A stretch of DNA of 64,000 bases from Dipteronia dyeriana (lineage: Eukaryota; Streptophyta; Magnoliopsida; Sapindales; Sapindaceae): contig CM065297.1 of assembly GCA_032871835.1 (NCBI GenBank), positions 65,025,253-65,089,252 on the forward strand. The letters are read 5' to 3'. Position 1 is the stretch's first letter. The number at the start of each line of letters is the position of its first letter. Position numbers and translations under genes: made by a program. The notes beneath the pieces were generated by a model. It saw nothing but the letters and a program-made list of their open reading frames with translations. It was not told where the DNA came from and ran no database searches. Positions 35,475 to 47,035 of the stretch are shown in pieces.

Positions 35475-35929
35475 ATGTCTAGCAAAATTCCTAATCCTAG
35501 TGTCCCACCTGAAAGGGATGAATTGACCCGTATTAGAACTTTTCGTCAAATGGCTTTATCAAAGCCTGAAGGTTCTAGTGGTAGTAATAAGCTAGAAACT
35601 GAAATTCTTAAAAGAACCTTAGAAATTATCTCCTCCCAAATATATTGGGACTTCTGATCCTTCAGAATCTTAGGGATGGATTTGTACTATGAAGAAATGT
35701 TTCGATGTTATTGACACTCCTGAGGAAGTAAGGGTAGGATTGGCTTTAAATTGGTTATATGACGAAGCTGATCACTGGCTGGTGGGATTTTATTAAGGCA
35801 GTTGTGGTGTGAACTCAATGACTTGGGAGGAATTTGAGACTTTGTTCCTCAATCGATTCTTTCTAAACACAGTGAAGTCAGCTAAGCAAAAAGAGTTTAT
35901 AGAGTTAATACATGGGAATATGATGGTTG
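35475..35929 (+). pseudogene. Element C gag, N-terminal part
   Basis: Opens 'MSSKIPNPSVPPERDELTRI' and, after frameshifts, reads 'WICTMKKCFDVIDTPEEVRV' and 'WEEFETLFLNRFF', the core of the plant chromovirus gag. It stops in the sequence coding 'IHGNMMV', where element D was inserted; the next gag codons resume at 43642. The stop after codon 60 and a frameshift near 35660 make it non-functional. Confidence 0.82.
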
Positions 35930-36471
35930 TAAGATTTTTATAAAAAAATGTGAGCAACATATGACATTATATTTTGAGTTTATGAAAACCGAATTGATTG
36001 GAATGTTTAAGTAAGTGAGATTTGACCTGATTAGGCCCGTTATTAATGTGATCAATATTTGTTTGGCTCAGTGCACCTTAGCTACATTAAATATATGTAG
36101 GATATGGTATGGACTATTTTATATGTGTGGGCCTAGTATTCCTATTAGGACTAGCCATCCTATTAGGGTTTTGAGAATCCTTTATGGGTTAGGATTCTAG
36201 GAAGTTATATTATATCTAGGGGGTCCCTATTCTCACTCACATAACGTTTTTACAGAACTGTCTCCCCATTAGGCAATCTGAGGAAGGTGAGAAGAGAGTA
36301 GAAGACTCTCTATTTTTTTCTTTGTTTTCTTTTCAGGTTATCACGTTATTATGGATTCGGGATTAAGTCTCTACAAATTGGATTGTTTCCGCTGCGTTTC
36401 CAAGTACACGTTTATTCATACTTATTCATACAATACGAGATCTAATTATATTTATATATATAATACTTACA
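35928..36471 (+). repeat. LTR of D, first copy
   Basis: Nearly identical in layout to 43097-43641. A TATA-like ttatattatatctaggggg lies near 36205-36222, and the LTR ends taatacttaca next to the primer site. Confidence 0.88.
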
Positions 36472-36472
36472 G

Positions 36473-36485
36473 TGGTATCAGAGCC
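36473..36485 (+). other. Primer binding site of D
   Basis: tggtatcagagcc, the perfect initiator tRNA-Met class site; a second copy lies at 37413-37425 due to the tandem duplication. Confidence 0.88.
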
Positions 36486-36868
36486 GCTCGTATTGTTGCA
36501 TAGGTTGAATGTTTTTATGATATCGTATCCGTGTTTATTTTTACACACTGGATTGGATTAATTATTACTATCATAATAAATCTATGTTCGCTTCCAGGAT
36601 GTGTATGGCATAATGTTATACTAAAGATTCGTCTCTTATAAGTTAAATCGTTAACAACAAAAAATAAAATATAAGTTTTATTTTTTGTTGTTTTGATATG
36701 GCTATCTAGTAATAAATTTAATGGTGGCATGTTATTATATTGATGTGATGTGAACTCAATGACTTGGGAGGAATTTGAGACTTTGTTCCTCAATCGATTC
36801 TTTCCAAACACAGTGAAGTCAACTAAGCAAAAAGAGTTTATAGAGTTAATACAAGGGAATATGATGGT

Positions 36869-37411
36869 TGTAAGATTTTTATAAAACAATGTGAGCAACA
36901 TATGACATTATATTTTGAGTTTATGAAAACCGAATTGATTGGAATGTTTAATTAAGTGAGAGTTGACCGGATAAGGCCCGTTATTAATGTGATCAATATT
37001 TGTTGGGCTCAGTGCACCTTAGCTACATTAAATATATGTAGGATATGGTTTGGACTATTTTATATGTGTGGGCCTAGTATTCTTATTAGGACTAGCCATC
37101 CTATTAGGGTTTTGAGAATCCTTTATGGGTTAGGATTCTAGGAAGTTATACTATATCTAGGGGGTCCCTATTCTCACTCACATAACGTTTTTATAGAACT
37201 GTCTCCCTATTAGGCAATCTGGGAAGGTGAGAAGAGAGTAGAAGACTTTCTATTGTTTTCTTTGTTTTCTTTTCAGGTTATCACATTATTATGGATTCGG
37301 GATTAATTCTCTACAAATTGGATTGTTTCCGCTGCGCTTCCAAGTACACGTTTATTCATACTTATTCATACAATATGAGATCGAATTATATTTATATATA
37401 AAATACTTATT
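36869..37411 (+). repeat. LTR of D, duplicated copy
   Basis: Arises from the 941-bp tandem duplication. It differs from the first copy at scattered bases, so the duplication is not very recent. Confidence 0.85.
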
Positions 37412-37425
37412 GTGGTATCAGAGCC

Positions 37426-39058
37426 GCTCGTATTGTTGCATAGGTTGAATGTTTTTATGATATCGTATCCGTGTTTATTTTTACACACTGGATTGGATTA
37501 TTATTACTATCATAATAAATCTATGTTCGCTTCCAGGATGTGTATGGCATGATGTTATACTAATGATTCATCTCTTATAAGTTAAATCGTTAACAACAAA
37601 ATTTAAAATATAAGTTTTATTTTTTGTTGTTTTGATATGGCTATCTAGTAATAAATTCAATGGTTGCATGTTTTGTATTGATAATAATAATAGTAAAACA
37701 TGCTTTTATTTTATATTGTTAGACTTATCTGGTATATGGCGTGTTTTCTTGTGTGCAAAAGAGTCTTGTTAAACCATTATGTTATATTAATTATGGTTGG
37801 TTTCAAGGTAGAAATTTGTTGATAGATTCGACCATTAGAAGAACACCTATTTAGAATTTAGATTAAAATCAACCCATGTATGGGTTTATTTTCTCGAACT
37901 GGCGATGGTTTGGCCGTTTAGGACGATGGTTTTTTCAACCTAGATCCATGATTTCCTTCTTGGTATCAAACCCAAACTCTATGGCTGGCAAGTAAGTATT
38001 TTTACGGTGAGAGATCGATCGCCGGTCGTCGTCCATCTTCTGGCCCAGATTGGGCGATCCAAGCTAACCTCTAGCCGTCTGTTGCTCGATCGGTTTTCGA
38101 CGATTCTTCATCTTCGTCGTTAGCTGATATACGTTGCGGGTTGTGCGAAGCTTGACCATCGTCTGTTGCCTTCCGGTGACGTTCTGGTGGTTATGGTGAC
38201 GGCGGCAGCACATTTAAGAAACCTAGGGTTTCTAGGTTGATTTTGGTTTGGGTCACTTGTTGAGAATTAGATATAGTTTTGGACTATCATGAAATTTTCA
38301 TAGGCTCTTTTGGAATTAGATATAATTATGGGCTATTTTGCAATTTTTCAGTGGCCTGTTTGAATTAATTGTAACACTGAGATATATATGTGTAACTGTT
38401 CACGTGTTGGGGTTGATTTATAATTTCTAAAATATTTAGGGCCAATTTAATATTTTGATAAGTATATGAGCCAAATTTAAATTTACTAAAATCATGAGGC
38501 AATTTTAAAATTTTCCAATTTTTTTTTTGGAAATTAATTGCTGTTCAAAAAATGATTATTATGATTTCAAATGATTATGCTTCACGTAATGACTAATCAT
38601 TTAGTTTTCATAATAATTATTAGTTTGTTTAAAATTAATAATTGATAGAATTTTCTCATGAATTGGATGATTATGTTTTACGTAGTGACTAATCATTAAG
38701 ATTTTGAGAAATTCATCGGTTATCTATTATTAATGATTTTAATTTAATAATTGATAGAATATTCTCGTGAATTGGATGATTATGTTTAATGTAGTGACTA
38801 ATCATTAAGATTTTGAGATGTTCGTTGGTTATAAATTATTAAATTTGAATCTTAAAGATGGAAATGCATGTGTTAATCATCTTCGTAGAAGGGTTATCAC
38901 ATGTGATAGGTGATGTTCTTCTCTGTAGGAGGTTCATCATATTGAGGTATTCATCTATAGAACTACAATCTCCGTAGAAGGGTTATCACATGTGATAGGT
39001 GATGTTCTTCTCCGTAAGAGGTTCATCATCTTGAGTTATTCATCTATAGAACTACAAT
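37426..39058 (+). other. D interior with a GC-richer block and minisatellites
   Basis: 37960-38230 is clearly richer in GC ('cgatcgccggtcgtcgtcc', 'ggtgacggcggcagcac') than its surroundings, and ends 'aaacctagggtttc'. No open frame of note crosses it; captured gene or leader DNA is possible. 38530-38860 holds about three copies of a 115-base unit around 'ggatgattatgttttacg' and 'gtgactaatcattaag'. 38877-39058 holds two 90-base units around 'gaagggttatcacatgtg'. Confidence 0.55.
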
Positions 39059-41501
39059 GAATGAATCTCTTAAATCTCTCAACCATGAGAGTCATCTCCT
39101 CATCGGAGTCATAATCCTTCCTCTCAACATTAGAGGTCAATCTAGCAATACTCGCTTTAAGTGTTTCACTCTCACACATAGTGTTTAGTGAATGAATGAA
39201 TGCAAAGATCAAAATGCACACAAATGCAAGATATACAAACAAGAGCTTGGATCACCTAAGTATGTCTAGGCACCTACTCTAATACCAATTGAAAATTCCC
39301 TAAAAAGTATATGTCTAATAACCTATAGGGGGTGAATAGGTTTTAATCAAGTCAATTACAAACTTTCCTTGATTATTCAATATTCAAAATTCACCCAATA
39401 AAATAAACATACAACATTAAGTGTAAAGTGTGGAAATATAAACAACACAAGATGTATACGTGGAAACCCTCCAAATGGGAAAAACCACGGGTTGCTAAGT
39501 GCGCCGCACTAGATCGAGTTACACCCTCAAGTGATATTCGGACTCTCAATCTCGACAACCTTAGGCCATGGCCACTACCACTCACCACTATTGGTTCAAT
39601 CCCTAGTGATATCCTTTGATCCACTACTCTTGGGATGAGCACCTCCTACTCTACCCCTCGGGCCTTTTACAGTGGATACCCGACCAATTTCTTGCCAACC
39701 TACCCTTGGTTGCAAGACTTGACTTGCTTGTGCAACTTCACCTAAAAGCCATAAGACTTTGACTCAATGAAGAGTATATGGTCTAAGTGAACAATCAATG
39801 AATGATCAATGCAAAATCTGTTAGACCAAACATACAATGCTTAACTAGGTATAGATAATGCAATACAATAACCTATTTATCAAACAATGCCTACATGCCC
39901 ATACATAAGGACTCAATTAGATGCAAAAGGATTCTAGCAACCTAATTGTCAATAAAAGTCCAACCAACACAAGTTGTCACAACATATAATCAAGGGCAAT
40001 ATTTTGTAATCAATAAATGCAATGCATAAAGACTTAACTAGATTATTACAATCTAGTTATCAAACAATGCCACTTCAACACAAGTTGTCAATAAACATGG
40101 CATGGTCAATAAATGCAATCATCAAATGCAATCAACATGACCTAATTAGCTAGAGGGAAAATATGACCTAAATGCTAGCTATAACAATACAAACCCCAAA
40201 CATGTCATAACTTCAATGAATATGCAATTAATATAAAGAAATGTTAATCTAAGTAATAGATGACATGTCTTGGAAGCTAGAACAATAAATGAATAATAAT
40301 AGAGGTTCTCCTTACCAATCAATGAAAATCCATTCTTTAAAAGATGCTTGAAATGAAAGATAAAGATGGGTTTGGGGTTTGGGGTTAGAAGAGTTAAAAA
40401 CTAAGCTTGAAGCTTTTTCTCTCTAAGGGGGGTTCTCTCTCTCTAAAAATGTGTTCTTTGAGCTCTTAAGAGGCAAGGAAGAAGAAGAGAACATATATAT
40501 AAAAGCCTTAGACAAAACGATGTCGTTTTGGACTTGGGAAACAAAATTCCGTGATGACCACTGGAAATACCGTTGGCTAGGCAAGTGTCTAGGCAGCTGT
40601 CCAGCTAGCAGGGCATGGCTGGACATTACCGCTGCCTAGGTCGCTGCCTAGGCATGTGCAGCAAAAGCGGTCTAGACCGCGGTACACACCTGACAGCACT
40701 ATAGCTCGAGATTTGAGCGACCCAAAACATGACCAAACAATATCCAAACCTTTCGTATAGTATACCGTTGAAACGGTATGGAAGTATAATTTCTACTCCG
40801 ATTTGTAAAACATGATTTGGACGTCTGTAGAAAATATTATAGTCATTTAAGTGACCAAAGGTTAAAAATGGACAACAACATAGTTGCCCTGTTTTTGCGG
40901 TCACTTTGTAGATATCAAAACAAATCCAAACGATCATAAGATATTACGAATAATATACTGTAGGAAAGGTATGGGTGTCTAGTTTGTATTGAAATTTTTA
41001 AAACTCATTTTGAATCATTTAATAAAAAGTTATGGTCACAAGACCATACAAGGGTCTGTTTTGAAAAACATTTAAATCATTGAAATACACTCTTTTGAAA
41101 CAGGATACCTTACTCCATATAATCAAACCAAGAGAAGAATGAGACCTTCTCATATGGTCACTCAACGCACTAAAACAAGCACACCATCGTGCAAGTGTGA
41201 ACACAACACAATACCACACTTAAATCTATAAATGAAATGCAAGTGTGATTGTGAAGAGATGCACACATGTAAACAATATCAACACAAATGCAAGATCAAC
41301 AATGCTTGCATGAGGTGTGTGTGTGCACCTAAAATCTTTAAGAGGCAAAGTCAAATGAATATACCTTTCGTTCTTGAAGTCATGTAGATGCTTGGAAGCA
41401 TTCCAATGAGGACCTAAGCTACCCATTACACAATCATCCCCAATGTGGTGTGGTTTGTCATGAAATAAGCCAATCATAAAATCAAGGTCCTTATAGTTGC
41501 A
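39059..41501 (-). mobile_element. Element E: truncated SIRE-like copia (5' LTR plus gag stub)
   Basis: On the minus strand: LTR 41501-39290 (2212 bp; starts TGCAACTATAAGGACC, aligning with the SIRE-1 LTR start), primer site ttggtattag at 39288-39279, then a gag stub down to about 39060 reading 'YDSDEEMTLMVERFKRF'. That phrase matches mid-gag of SIRE-1 ('DSDKEMALLMRKFKK'). The rest of gag, pol and the 3' LTR are absent, and D interior resumes at 41502. Left edge joins directly to a D repeat unit. Confidence 0.75.
39290..41501 (-). repeat. 5' LTR of element E
   Basis: Shares with the SIRE-1 LTR the inner end ('gggtgaatag'), 'cgtggaaaccctccaaatgg' at 39460 and the outer 'gattggctcatttc'-type end. 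A TATA-like tttatatatatgttc lies on the minus strand near 40503-40488. A 131-codon minus-strand frame at 41226-41621 crosses the LTR edge and is not a gene. Confidence 0.75.
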
Positions 41502-43084
41502 AACTAATTGATTGAAAGTTATGTGACCAGATTTATGGCTTGAAGAATTTACTTGGAAAACGAGTATTAAATTTGCATACTTTAAAACTTTGTTGACACG
41601 GTTAATCAATTTTCCATACAATGGTGTTTAGTTTAATAAACTATTGGCATTTTAATAACTTTGTTAAAAGTTTTATTTTGCTATTAGACATAACTGAGGG
41701 TCAGTGGGAGTAAGTTTATTTTCTATGTGCTCTATTTTGTCATTTATGTGACATTAAGAATTTTATCTCTAGTATTTCGAGGTGAAAAGTCTCAAACAAG
41801 CATATTTTGATATTTCTATTGAGAAAATATATTAAAGAGCACTTAAAGGGTTAGTATGGTTACAAGTTTACTTGTTTGAGTTTGAGGCAACTATTTGTAA
41901 AAGTGAATAAATTACATAAGTTTTTAATTCCTCAAGTAAATTGGAGCGTTGTCATAAGAAAAGGTCATGTATATATTCGCAAATGATAATTTGATGTAAG
42001 CTTAATATATATATGTATTAATTTTATTATTACATTAGTAGACTTTACGGATTTCAAACCAATTTGGCATGTATCAATAGATAGTTATAAAAAAATGGGA
42101 GGTTTCATAGTATTTATAGAGGTTAATTGTTCCATGGTCGTATGTATGTATGAATAAAGAAGCATGTGGCTTTATATATTGCAACTCTAAAGAATTTTGA
42201 TTATGAAATCATATTTTGAGGAAGATTATGATAATTTCACTGTATTTATCTTCTCTATGTAATGCTAAGAGATGTCGGAGGTTTAACCATATGAATATTG
42301 TGGTGAGAGAAGATTTAAGAGTTGCGAGTTTCTAATAGCCATAAGTAAAATAACTCTTGATACACTAACCAAGATATATGACTCTGGAGGTTTTGTGGAG
42401 CATGTTATATCATATATTGGATAATTGATATTTTTGATGTGTTTGGTTAGTGAGAGTTGTCTTTAATTAGATTAATTGCATTTATTCTATACATGCTTGT
42501 TTCATATTCTCGAGAATGTATTGTATATGCATGTTAAGATGTTTGCCATAGTAGTTATTGTGTGCACACGGATGGTTGGTTATGGTGAGAAATCTGAAGC
42601 TTTTAGCTTGAGGGGGGCAATTCACTTATAAGGTATAAAGTTTCCACCGATGAGTGAATATTACTTAAGACAGAAGAATTTGGTCGTCTTAATGGAGGTT
42701 TAACTCATAGTCAAAATGTTTGGCAAATGAGTGTAAGATGCTTAAGACATTAAGTTTCTCGTCTTAAGATACTTTGCTTGAAGCGAAGGTGGACCTATAT
42801 AGAAATAGGCATGATGATCACATCTGCATTTAATTTCCATACCACACATACATACCATTTTACCTGGGTAGGTAGAGCTAAGGGTATTTTGATTACATAT
42901 GGTCTTATGTTGACTAAAGATGTAATGAGCTATGTAGTTGGATACTTAAGGTTCTATTAGACTAAGGGAAAGGAAGGTGTTACTCTCTTAAACATTCTTT
43001 ATGGCCACATGTAATTGTTTGTCAATTCAGAGAGTTGTTTTATAAAATGAATTTTAAATCTAAAATAATAATGTCTACGTAGCT
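41502..43084 (+). other. D interior, 3' part
   Basis: AT-rich, no coding signature. Short purine-rich phrases occur ('gcttgaggggggcaattc' at 42606). Nothing else recognised. Confidence 0.5.
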
Positions 43085-43096
43085 CAAGTGGGAGAA
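43085..43096 (+). other. Polypurine tract of D
   Basis: caagtgggagaa directly before the LTR start TGTAAG. This form is typical of copia elements, hinting that D derives from a copia parent. Confidence 0.65.
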
Positions 43097-43641
43097 TGTA
43101 AGATTTTTATAAAAAAATTGTGAGCAACATATGACATTATATTTTGAGTTTATGAAAACCGAATTGATTGGAATGTTTAAGTAAGTGAGAGTTGACCGGA
43201 TAAGGTCCGTTATTAATGTGACCAATATTTGTTGGGCTTGGTGCACCTTAGCTACATTAAATATATGTAGGATATGGTATGGGCTATTGTATATGTGTGG
43301 ATCTAGTATTCCTATTAAGACTAGCCATCCTATTAGGGTTTTGAGAATCCTTTATGGGTTAGGATTCTAGAAAGTTATACTATATATAGGGGGTCCCTAT
43401 TTTCACTCACATAACGTTTTTACAGAATTGTCTCCCTATTAGGCAATCTGGGGAAGGTGAGAAGAGAGTAGAAGACTCTCTATTGTTTTCTTTGTTTTGT
43501 TTTCAAGTTATCATGTTATTATGGATTCGGGATTAAGTCTTTACGAATTGGATTGTTTCCGTTGTGCTTCCTGGTATGTGTTTATTCATACTTATGCATA
43601 CAATATGAAATCGAATTATATTCATATATATAACGCTTACA
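43097..43641 (+). repeat. 3' LTR of D (545 bp)
   Basis: Full match in layout to the first LTR, ending ATAACGCTTACA. TATA-like ctatatataggggg at 43380-43393. C gag resumes at the next base. Confidence 0.88.
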
Positions 43642-44092
43642 GGTTGCTCAGTATGAAGCAAAATTTAGTCAGGTGTCTCGATATGCTCCTGGCTTAGTAA
43701 GAAAAGATAGATAATGAGAGAGCTGAGAGGTTTGTAGAAGGTCTGAGGCATTCGGTTCGAAATGTTGTGGCTGGTATAGGATATCATACCTATGCTGATG
43801 TTGTGGCTTCATCACAATGGGTAGAACAGGTTGACGAGGATTGTTAGAAAATTTATGAGGCCAAGTTGGGTGCTTCTGGTAGTGGGGGTAAAATAACAAA
43901 GAAGCAACAAATGGAAGCCATTAAACCCAATATCAACCGCAATAATAGTTCATCTAGTAATAATAGACCAGGACCATTTGTGTTGTGTCACGGATGTGAT
44001 AAACATGGTCATATTCATCGTTATTGCCTAGAAAATTAGCAACCTTCTATGTCCACTCAAGGTGAGAGCCAACCATATGTCTGAAAGGGTGG
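43642..44092 (+). pseudogene. Element C gag, middle part with zinc knuckle
   Basis: Translates as 'VAQYEAKFSQVSRYAPGLV', 'ERAERFVEGLRHSVRNVVAG', then the linker and a perfect C-x2-C-x4-H-x4-C knuckle 'CHGCDKHGHIHRYC' at 43987-44028. This is the C-terminal half of chromovirus gag, with a stop after 'VRKDR' and another after the knuckle. It is continuous in sense with 35475-35929. F1 interrupts it at 44098. Confidence 0.85.
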
Positions 44093-44097
44093 TCATC

Positions 44098-44621
44098 TAA
44101 TGCAGGCGATATTACTAAAGATTTTCTTGATGACTTTTTTTTTTAAAAATATTCTTTTAATTAATATCCATAAATATGTTTATTTTAATTTTATATTTAA
44201 TTAGGTGTTTTTTCCTTTTCAGTTTAGATTTTTTTTTCTAGCTCTTTCTTTTTTTGTTTTGGGATTCTTTTCCTGATTAGGTTTAGCAGTTTTAAAATTC
44301 TTTTCTTGTTTAGGAATTTTAAGAGATATAGAATCCTAAAAGATTCAGGTTTAATTTTACTATTTAAGTAGTTTGTATTAGGTTTTGAGAATTAGTTGTT
44401 GAATTAATAAAAATTTAAGAGAGAGTTCTCTTTATCTTCCATTTACGGCATCTTGTGAAGATCAACGTTTTTGAAGCCTATTTTTCTAATATCTGTGCAC
44501 AGATCAACAGATCAATACTGGGGTTCATTTTTCGGTATTCATACGCGAATCAATAGATCTGAATCGTTTATCTCCTATCTTTTATCGATTGTTGTTTTGT
44601 GTGAATTTGTCCGCTGCATCA
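44098..44621 (+). mobile_element. Solo LTR, family F (F1), in element C gag
   Basis: Starts TAATGCAGGCGATATTA (a mutated TGATGCAGG) and ends CCGCTGCATCA; 524 bp. Flanked by tcatc at 44093-44097 and 44622-44626, exact. Matches the F LTRs at 47036-47561 and, inverted, 45262-45792. No internal region. Confidence 0.9.
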
Positions 44622-44626
44622 TCATC

Positions 44627-44995
44627 CTCAATATCGACCTTCATTTCCAAGACCCTTAGGTTTACAACACCCTTACGTTCAACAACCAAGGCCATATACA
44701 TTTAATCCTTCTTATCAACAACCAAGACCCAATACATTTGATCCTTCTCAAAGGTTTTAGCCTTTTCAGCCTCGTAATGATAATAGAGAACAAGGTCAGA
44801 GGACCAGGGTAGAGTATACACTGTTACTCATGGTGAACCATCGGGCCAGAGTAGTCATGTAGTAGTGGAAGGTAGTAATTTAGTTTTTAATTCTTGTGCT
44901 CGAGATTTATTTGATACTGGTGCTACCCATTCTTCTATTTCTGTCGTGCTTATTGAGATGTTGGATTTATAATTTGAAGCCTTTATCAAGATCCG
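44627..44995 (+). pseudogene. Element C gag tail and aspartic protease start
   Basis: After F1 a Gln/Pro-rich spacer leads to 'LFDTGATHSSISVVLIEMLD' at about 44910-44968. D-T-G is the catalytic triplet of the retroviral-type aspartic protease, intact here. The protease is cut after about 25 residues by an inverted LTR fragment. Its last part ('FDII*GMDWL') resumes near 48533, with about 60 residues missing between. Confidence 0.85.
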
Positions 44996-45261
44996 GATTT
45001 CGGATTTTTGATTTTTTTTAAATATCGAACCAAAAGTAGGCGATTCAAGGAATATCAATCTATTTTCACTTTAAACCTTGAAGATATAATCACTTTTTTT
45101 TTGGTTACAAAAATATTTGTTAGAGATTTCTACATCTCTTAAACATGCCTAAAATTCTTTTCACCTACGGTATCCTTACCTAAGCTCCATAAACAATATC
45201 CATCATAAGTAGAGACTCAGTCTCCACACAAAACATTTATACATATTTTTATAAACCATAG

Positions 45262-45792
45262 TGATGTAGCGAGGAAATCAACACAAAACAACAATTGATA
45301 AAAGAAAGAGGATAAACGATTTGGATATGTTGATTCACGTACGAATACCCGAAACGAACCTTACTATTGATCTGTTGATCCGCGCACGGATACTAGAAAA
45401 ATAGTCTTCAAATTCGTTGACCCTCACAGGGTACTGAAAATGGACGATAAAAGAGAAAATTATTTAACTTTTATTAATTTAACAACGGTCTTTCAAATCC
45501 AAATACAGTCTACTTAAATAGAATTGTAAAACTTGACTAACAAGAAAATCCACAAATAAGAAATTTCTCAAATAAACTAAAAGACTGAAAAAGAAAAAAT
45601 AGAGAAAACATAACGTAGTTTTCCAAATAAACTAAAAGATTAAAATAAATGCTAAAATTAAATTCTAATCATAAAAGGAATAAAAACGCCCAATTTAATA
45701 TAAAATATATGGAATAAAATAATTTGTTTTAATTACAATATTTTTTAAATTAAAAGTTTTTAAGAAAATCTTCAATAATATCTCTTACATCT
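45262..45792 (-). repeat. F2 LTR, minus orientation, left
   Basis: Plus strand begins TGATGTAGCGAGG and ends TCTCTTACATCT. The expected TGATGCAG/CTGCATCA inverted ends are mutated here. A purine tract 'catctaggagagaa' (minus strand) lies next to it at 45793-45806. Confidence 0.85.
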
Positions 45793-45959
45793 TTCTCTCC
45801 TAGATGGAGAAAATTTGTCCTTGAATTTTGGTTGCTAGAATTTCATGAATATGTAGTGTTAATAAACAAAATCATCTACAATGAGCTGTATATTTCCCAA
45901 TCTTCATCACGACGTCCATCACTCCAATAGATGGACGCAAGTTCTTGAATCATCAAATC

Positions 45960-46175
45960 CTATAACAAAAGGTAAACTGAGAAAAATTTATGGTGAGGAA
46001 TATCTGGCTCGTAAAAACAACCCATTAAATATGAATTGCTTTCATATGATACTTTCTCAAACACATCTTCATCATATATCGGTGGTTTATCAAAATCGAC
46101 AAAAACCTCTGCTGATAGATATGTATCGTCGAATAACACTGGATGATAAGAGGCTGATTGTGTTTGAGGTTTCAT
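45960..46175 (-). CDS. Small frame in the F interior (71 codons)
   Basis: A minus-strand frame opening 'MKPQTQSASYHPVLFDDTYL' and continuing through 'VFVDFDKPPIYDEDVFEKVS'. The same frame stands in the other arm from 46654 on the plus strand, where a stop replaces Glu after 'DEDVF'. It begins about 120 bases inside the primer site, where a gag would start. I recognise no family. It may be a gag vestige or captured fragment; translation is not shown. Confidence 0.35.
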   Translation of the reverse strand: MKPQTQSASYHPVLFDDTYLSAEVFVDFDKPPIYDEDVFEKVSYESNSYLMGCFYEPDIPHHKFFSVYLLL

Positions 46176-46280
46176 GGATTTTTTTTGTTTAGGGAAATAT
46201 GGAAGGTGAAGAGATAGAAGTCAGGAAGGCAAATGGTTATGGTTTGCGGATCAATGTACCTAGCAGAACAGTAGACTCGG

Positions 46281-46295
46281 TGGCTCTGATACCAA
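46281..46295 (-). other. Primer binding site in the F2 left arm
   Basis: Minus strand ttggtatcagagcca. The matching plus-strand site in the right arm is at 46535-46549 and a mutated one (ttggttttagagg) at 47563-47575. Confidence 0.85.
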
Positions 46296-46653
46296 CCGAT
46301 GCAATGGGAAATCATACAAAATAACAATCAATAAAAGAAAGGGTAATCGATTCAAATCGGTTGATTCATGCACGAATATCGAAAGCGAACCTTAATATTA
46401 ATCTGTTTATCCACACACGAATACCAGAAAAATAGTAAGGTTCACTTCCAGTATTTGTGTGTGAATCAACGGATTCGAATCGGTTACCCTTTCTTTTACC
46501 GATTGTTATTATGCTTGATTTCCCGCTGCATCAGTTGGTATCAGAGCCACCGAGTCTACCATTGTGCTGGGCTCATAGATCCACGAACCATAACCATTTT
46601 CCTTCCTCACTTCGATCTCTTCACCTTCCATATTTCCCCATACAAAAAAAACC

Positions 46654-46852
46654 ATGAAACCTCAAACAAAATTAGTCTCCTATCATCCAGTGTTTTTCGA
46701 CGATACGTATATATCAGTGGAGGTTTTTGTTGATTTTGATAAACCACTGATATATGATGAAGATGTGTTTTAGAAAGTATCATATGAAAGCAATTTATAT
46801 TTAATGGGTTATGAGCCATATATTCGTCACCATAAATTTTTCTAAGTTTACC
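46654..46852 (+). pseudogene. Small frame in the F interior, right arm copy
   Basis: Mirror of the 46175-45960 frame: opens 'MKPQTKLVSYHPVFFDDTYI', with a TAG after 'YDEDVF'. Most differences from the other arm are single substitutions. It ends in the shared 'PYIRHHKFF' tail. Confidence 0.4.
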
Positions 46853-47035
46853 TTTTGTTGCAGGATTTGATGATTCAAAAATTTACATCCATCTGTTTAA
46901 GTGATTGGATGGACGTCATGAAGAAGATCGGAAAATATACAGTTCGTTGTAGACGATTTTGTGTATCAACACTACATATTCATGAAATTCTAGCAACCAA
47001 AATTCGAGGATTAATTATCTCCAACCAGGAGAGAG

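Larger units (their letters stand above)
35808..37689 (+). repeat. Tandem duplication, unit 941 bp, two copies
   Basis: 35808-36748 is repeated at 36749-37689. Each unit holds 120 bases of element C gag ('tgtgaactcaatgacttgg' onward), the whole 0.54 kb D LTR, its primer site and about 0.28 kb of D interior. The junction at 36748 joins D interior directly to C gag, so the duplication post-dates D insertion. The join shows only short shared bases ('tgatgtgatg' against 'tgataataat'). Confidence 0.88.
35928..43641 (+). mobile_element. Element D: non-coding LTR element in C gag
   Basis: LTRs TGTAAGATTTTTATAA...CTTACA at 35928-36471 and 43097-43641, plus a duplicated LTR at 36869-37411. Primer site tggtatcagagcc follows the LTR; purine tract aagtgggagaa precedes the last LTR. 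ggttg borders both outer ends (35925-35929 and 43642-43646), overlapping the first TG. Its interior of roughly 3.2 kb, without E and the duplicated unit, has no gag or pol signature, as in large non-autonomous LTR elements (LARD type). Confidence 0.85.

Noticed and set aside
36473..36485. tRNA-like sequences such as tggtatcagagcc
   Set aside because: These are primer binding sites complementary to tRNA 3' ends directly after LTRs; there is no cloverleaf around them.
37980..38240. GC-richer block in D as a host exon
   Set aside because: All frames are closed by stops and no splice-site pair is convincing; kept only as a possible captured fragment.
41226..41621. 131-codon minus-strand frame
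   Set aside because: It spans the edge between the E LTR and D interior, so it cannot be an ancestral gene.
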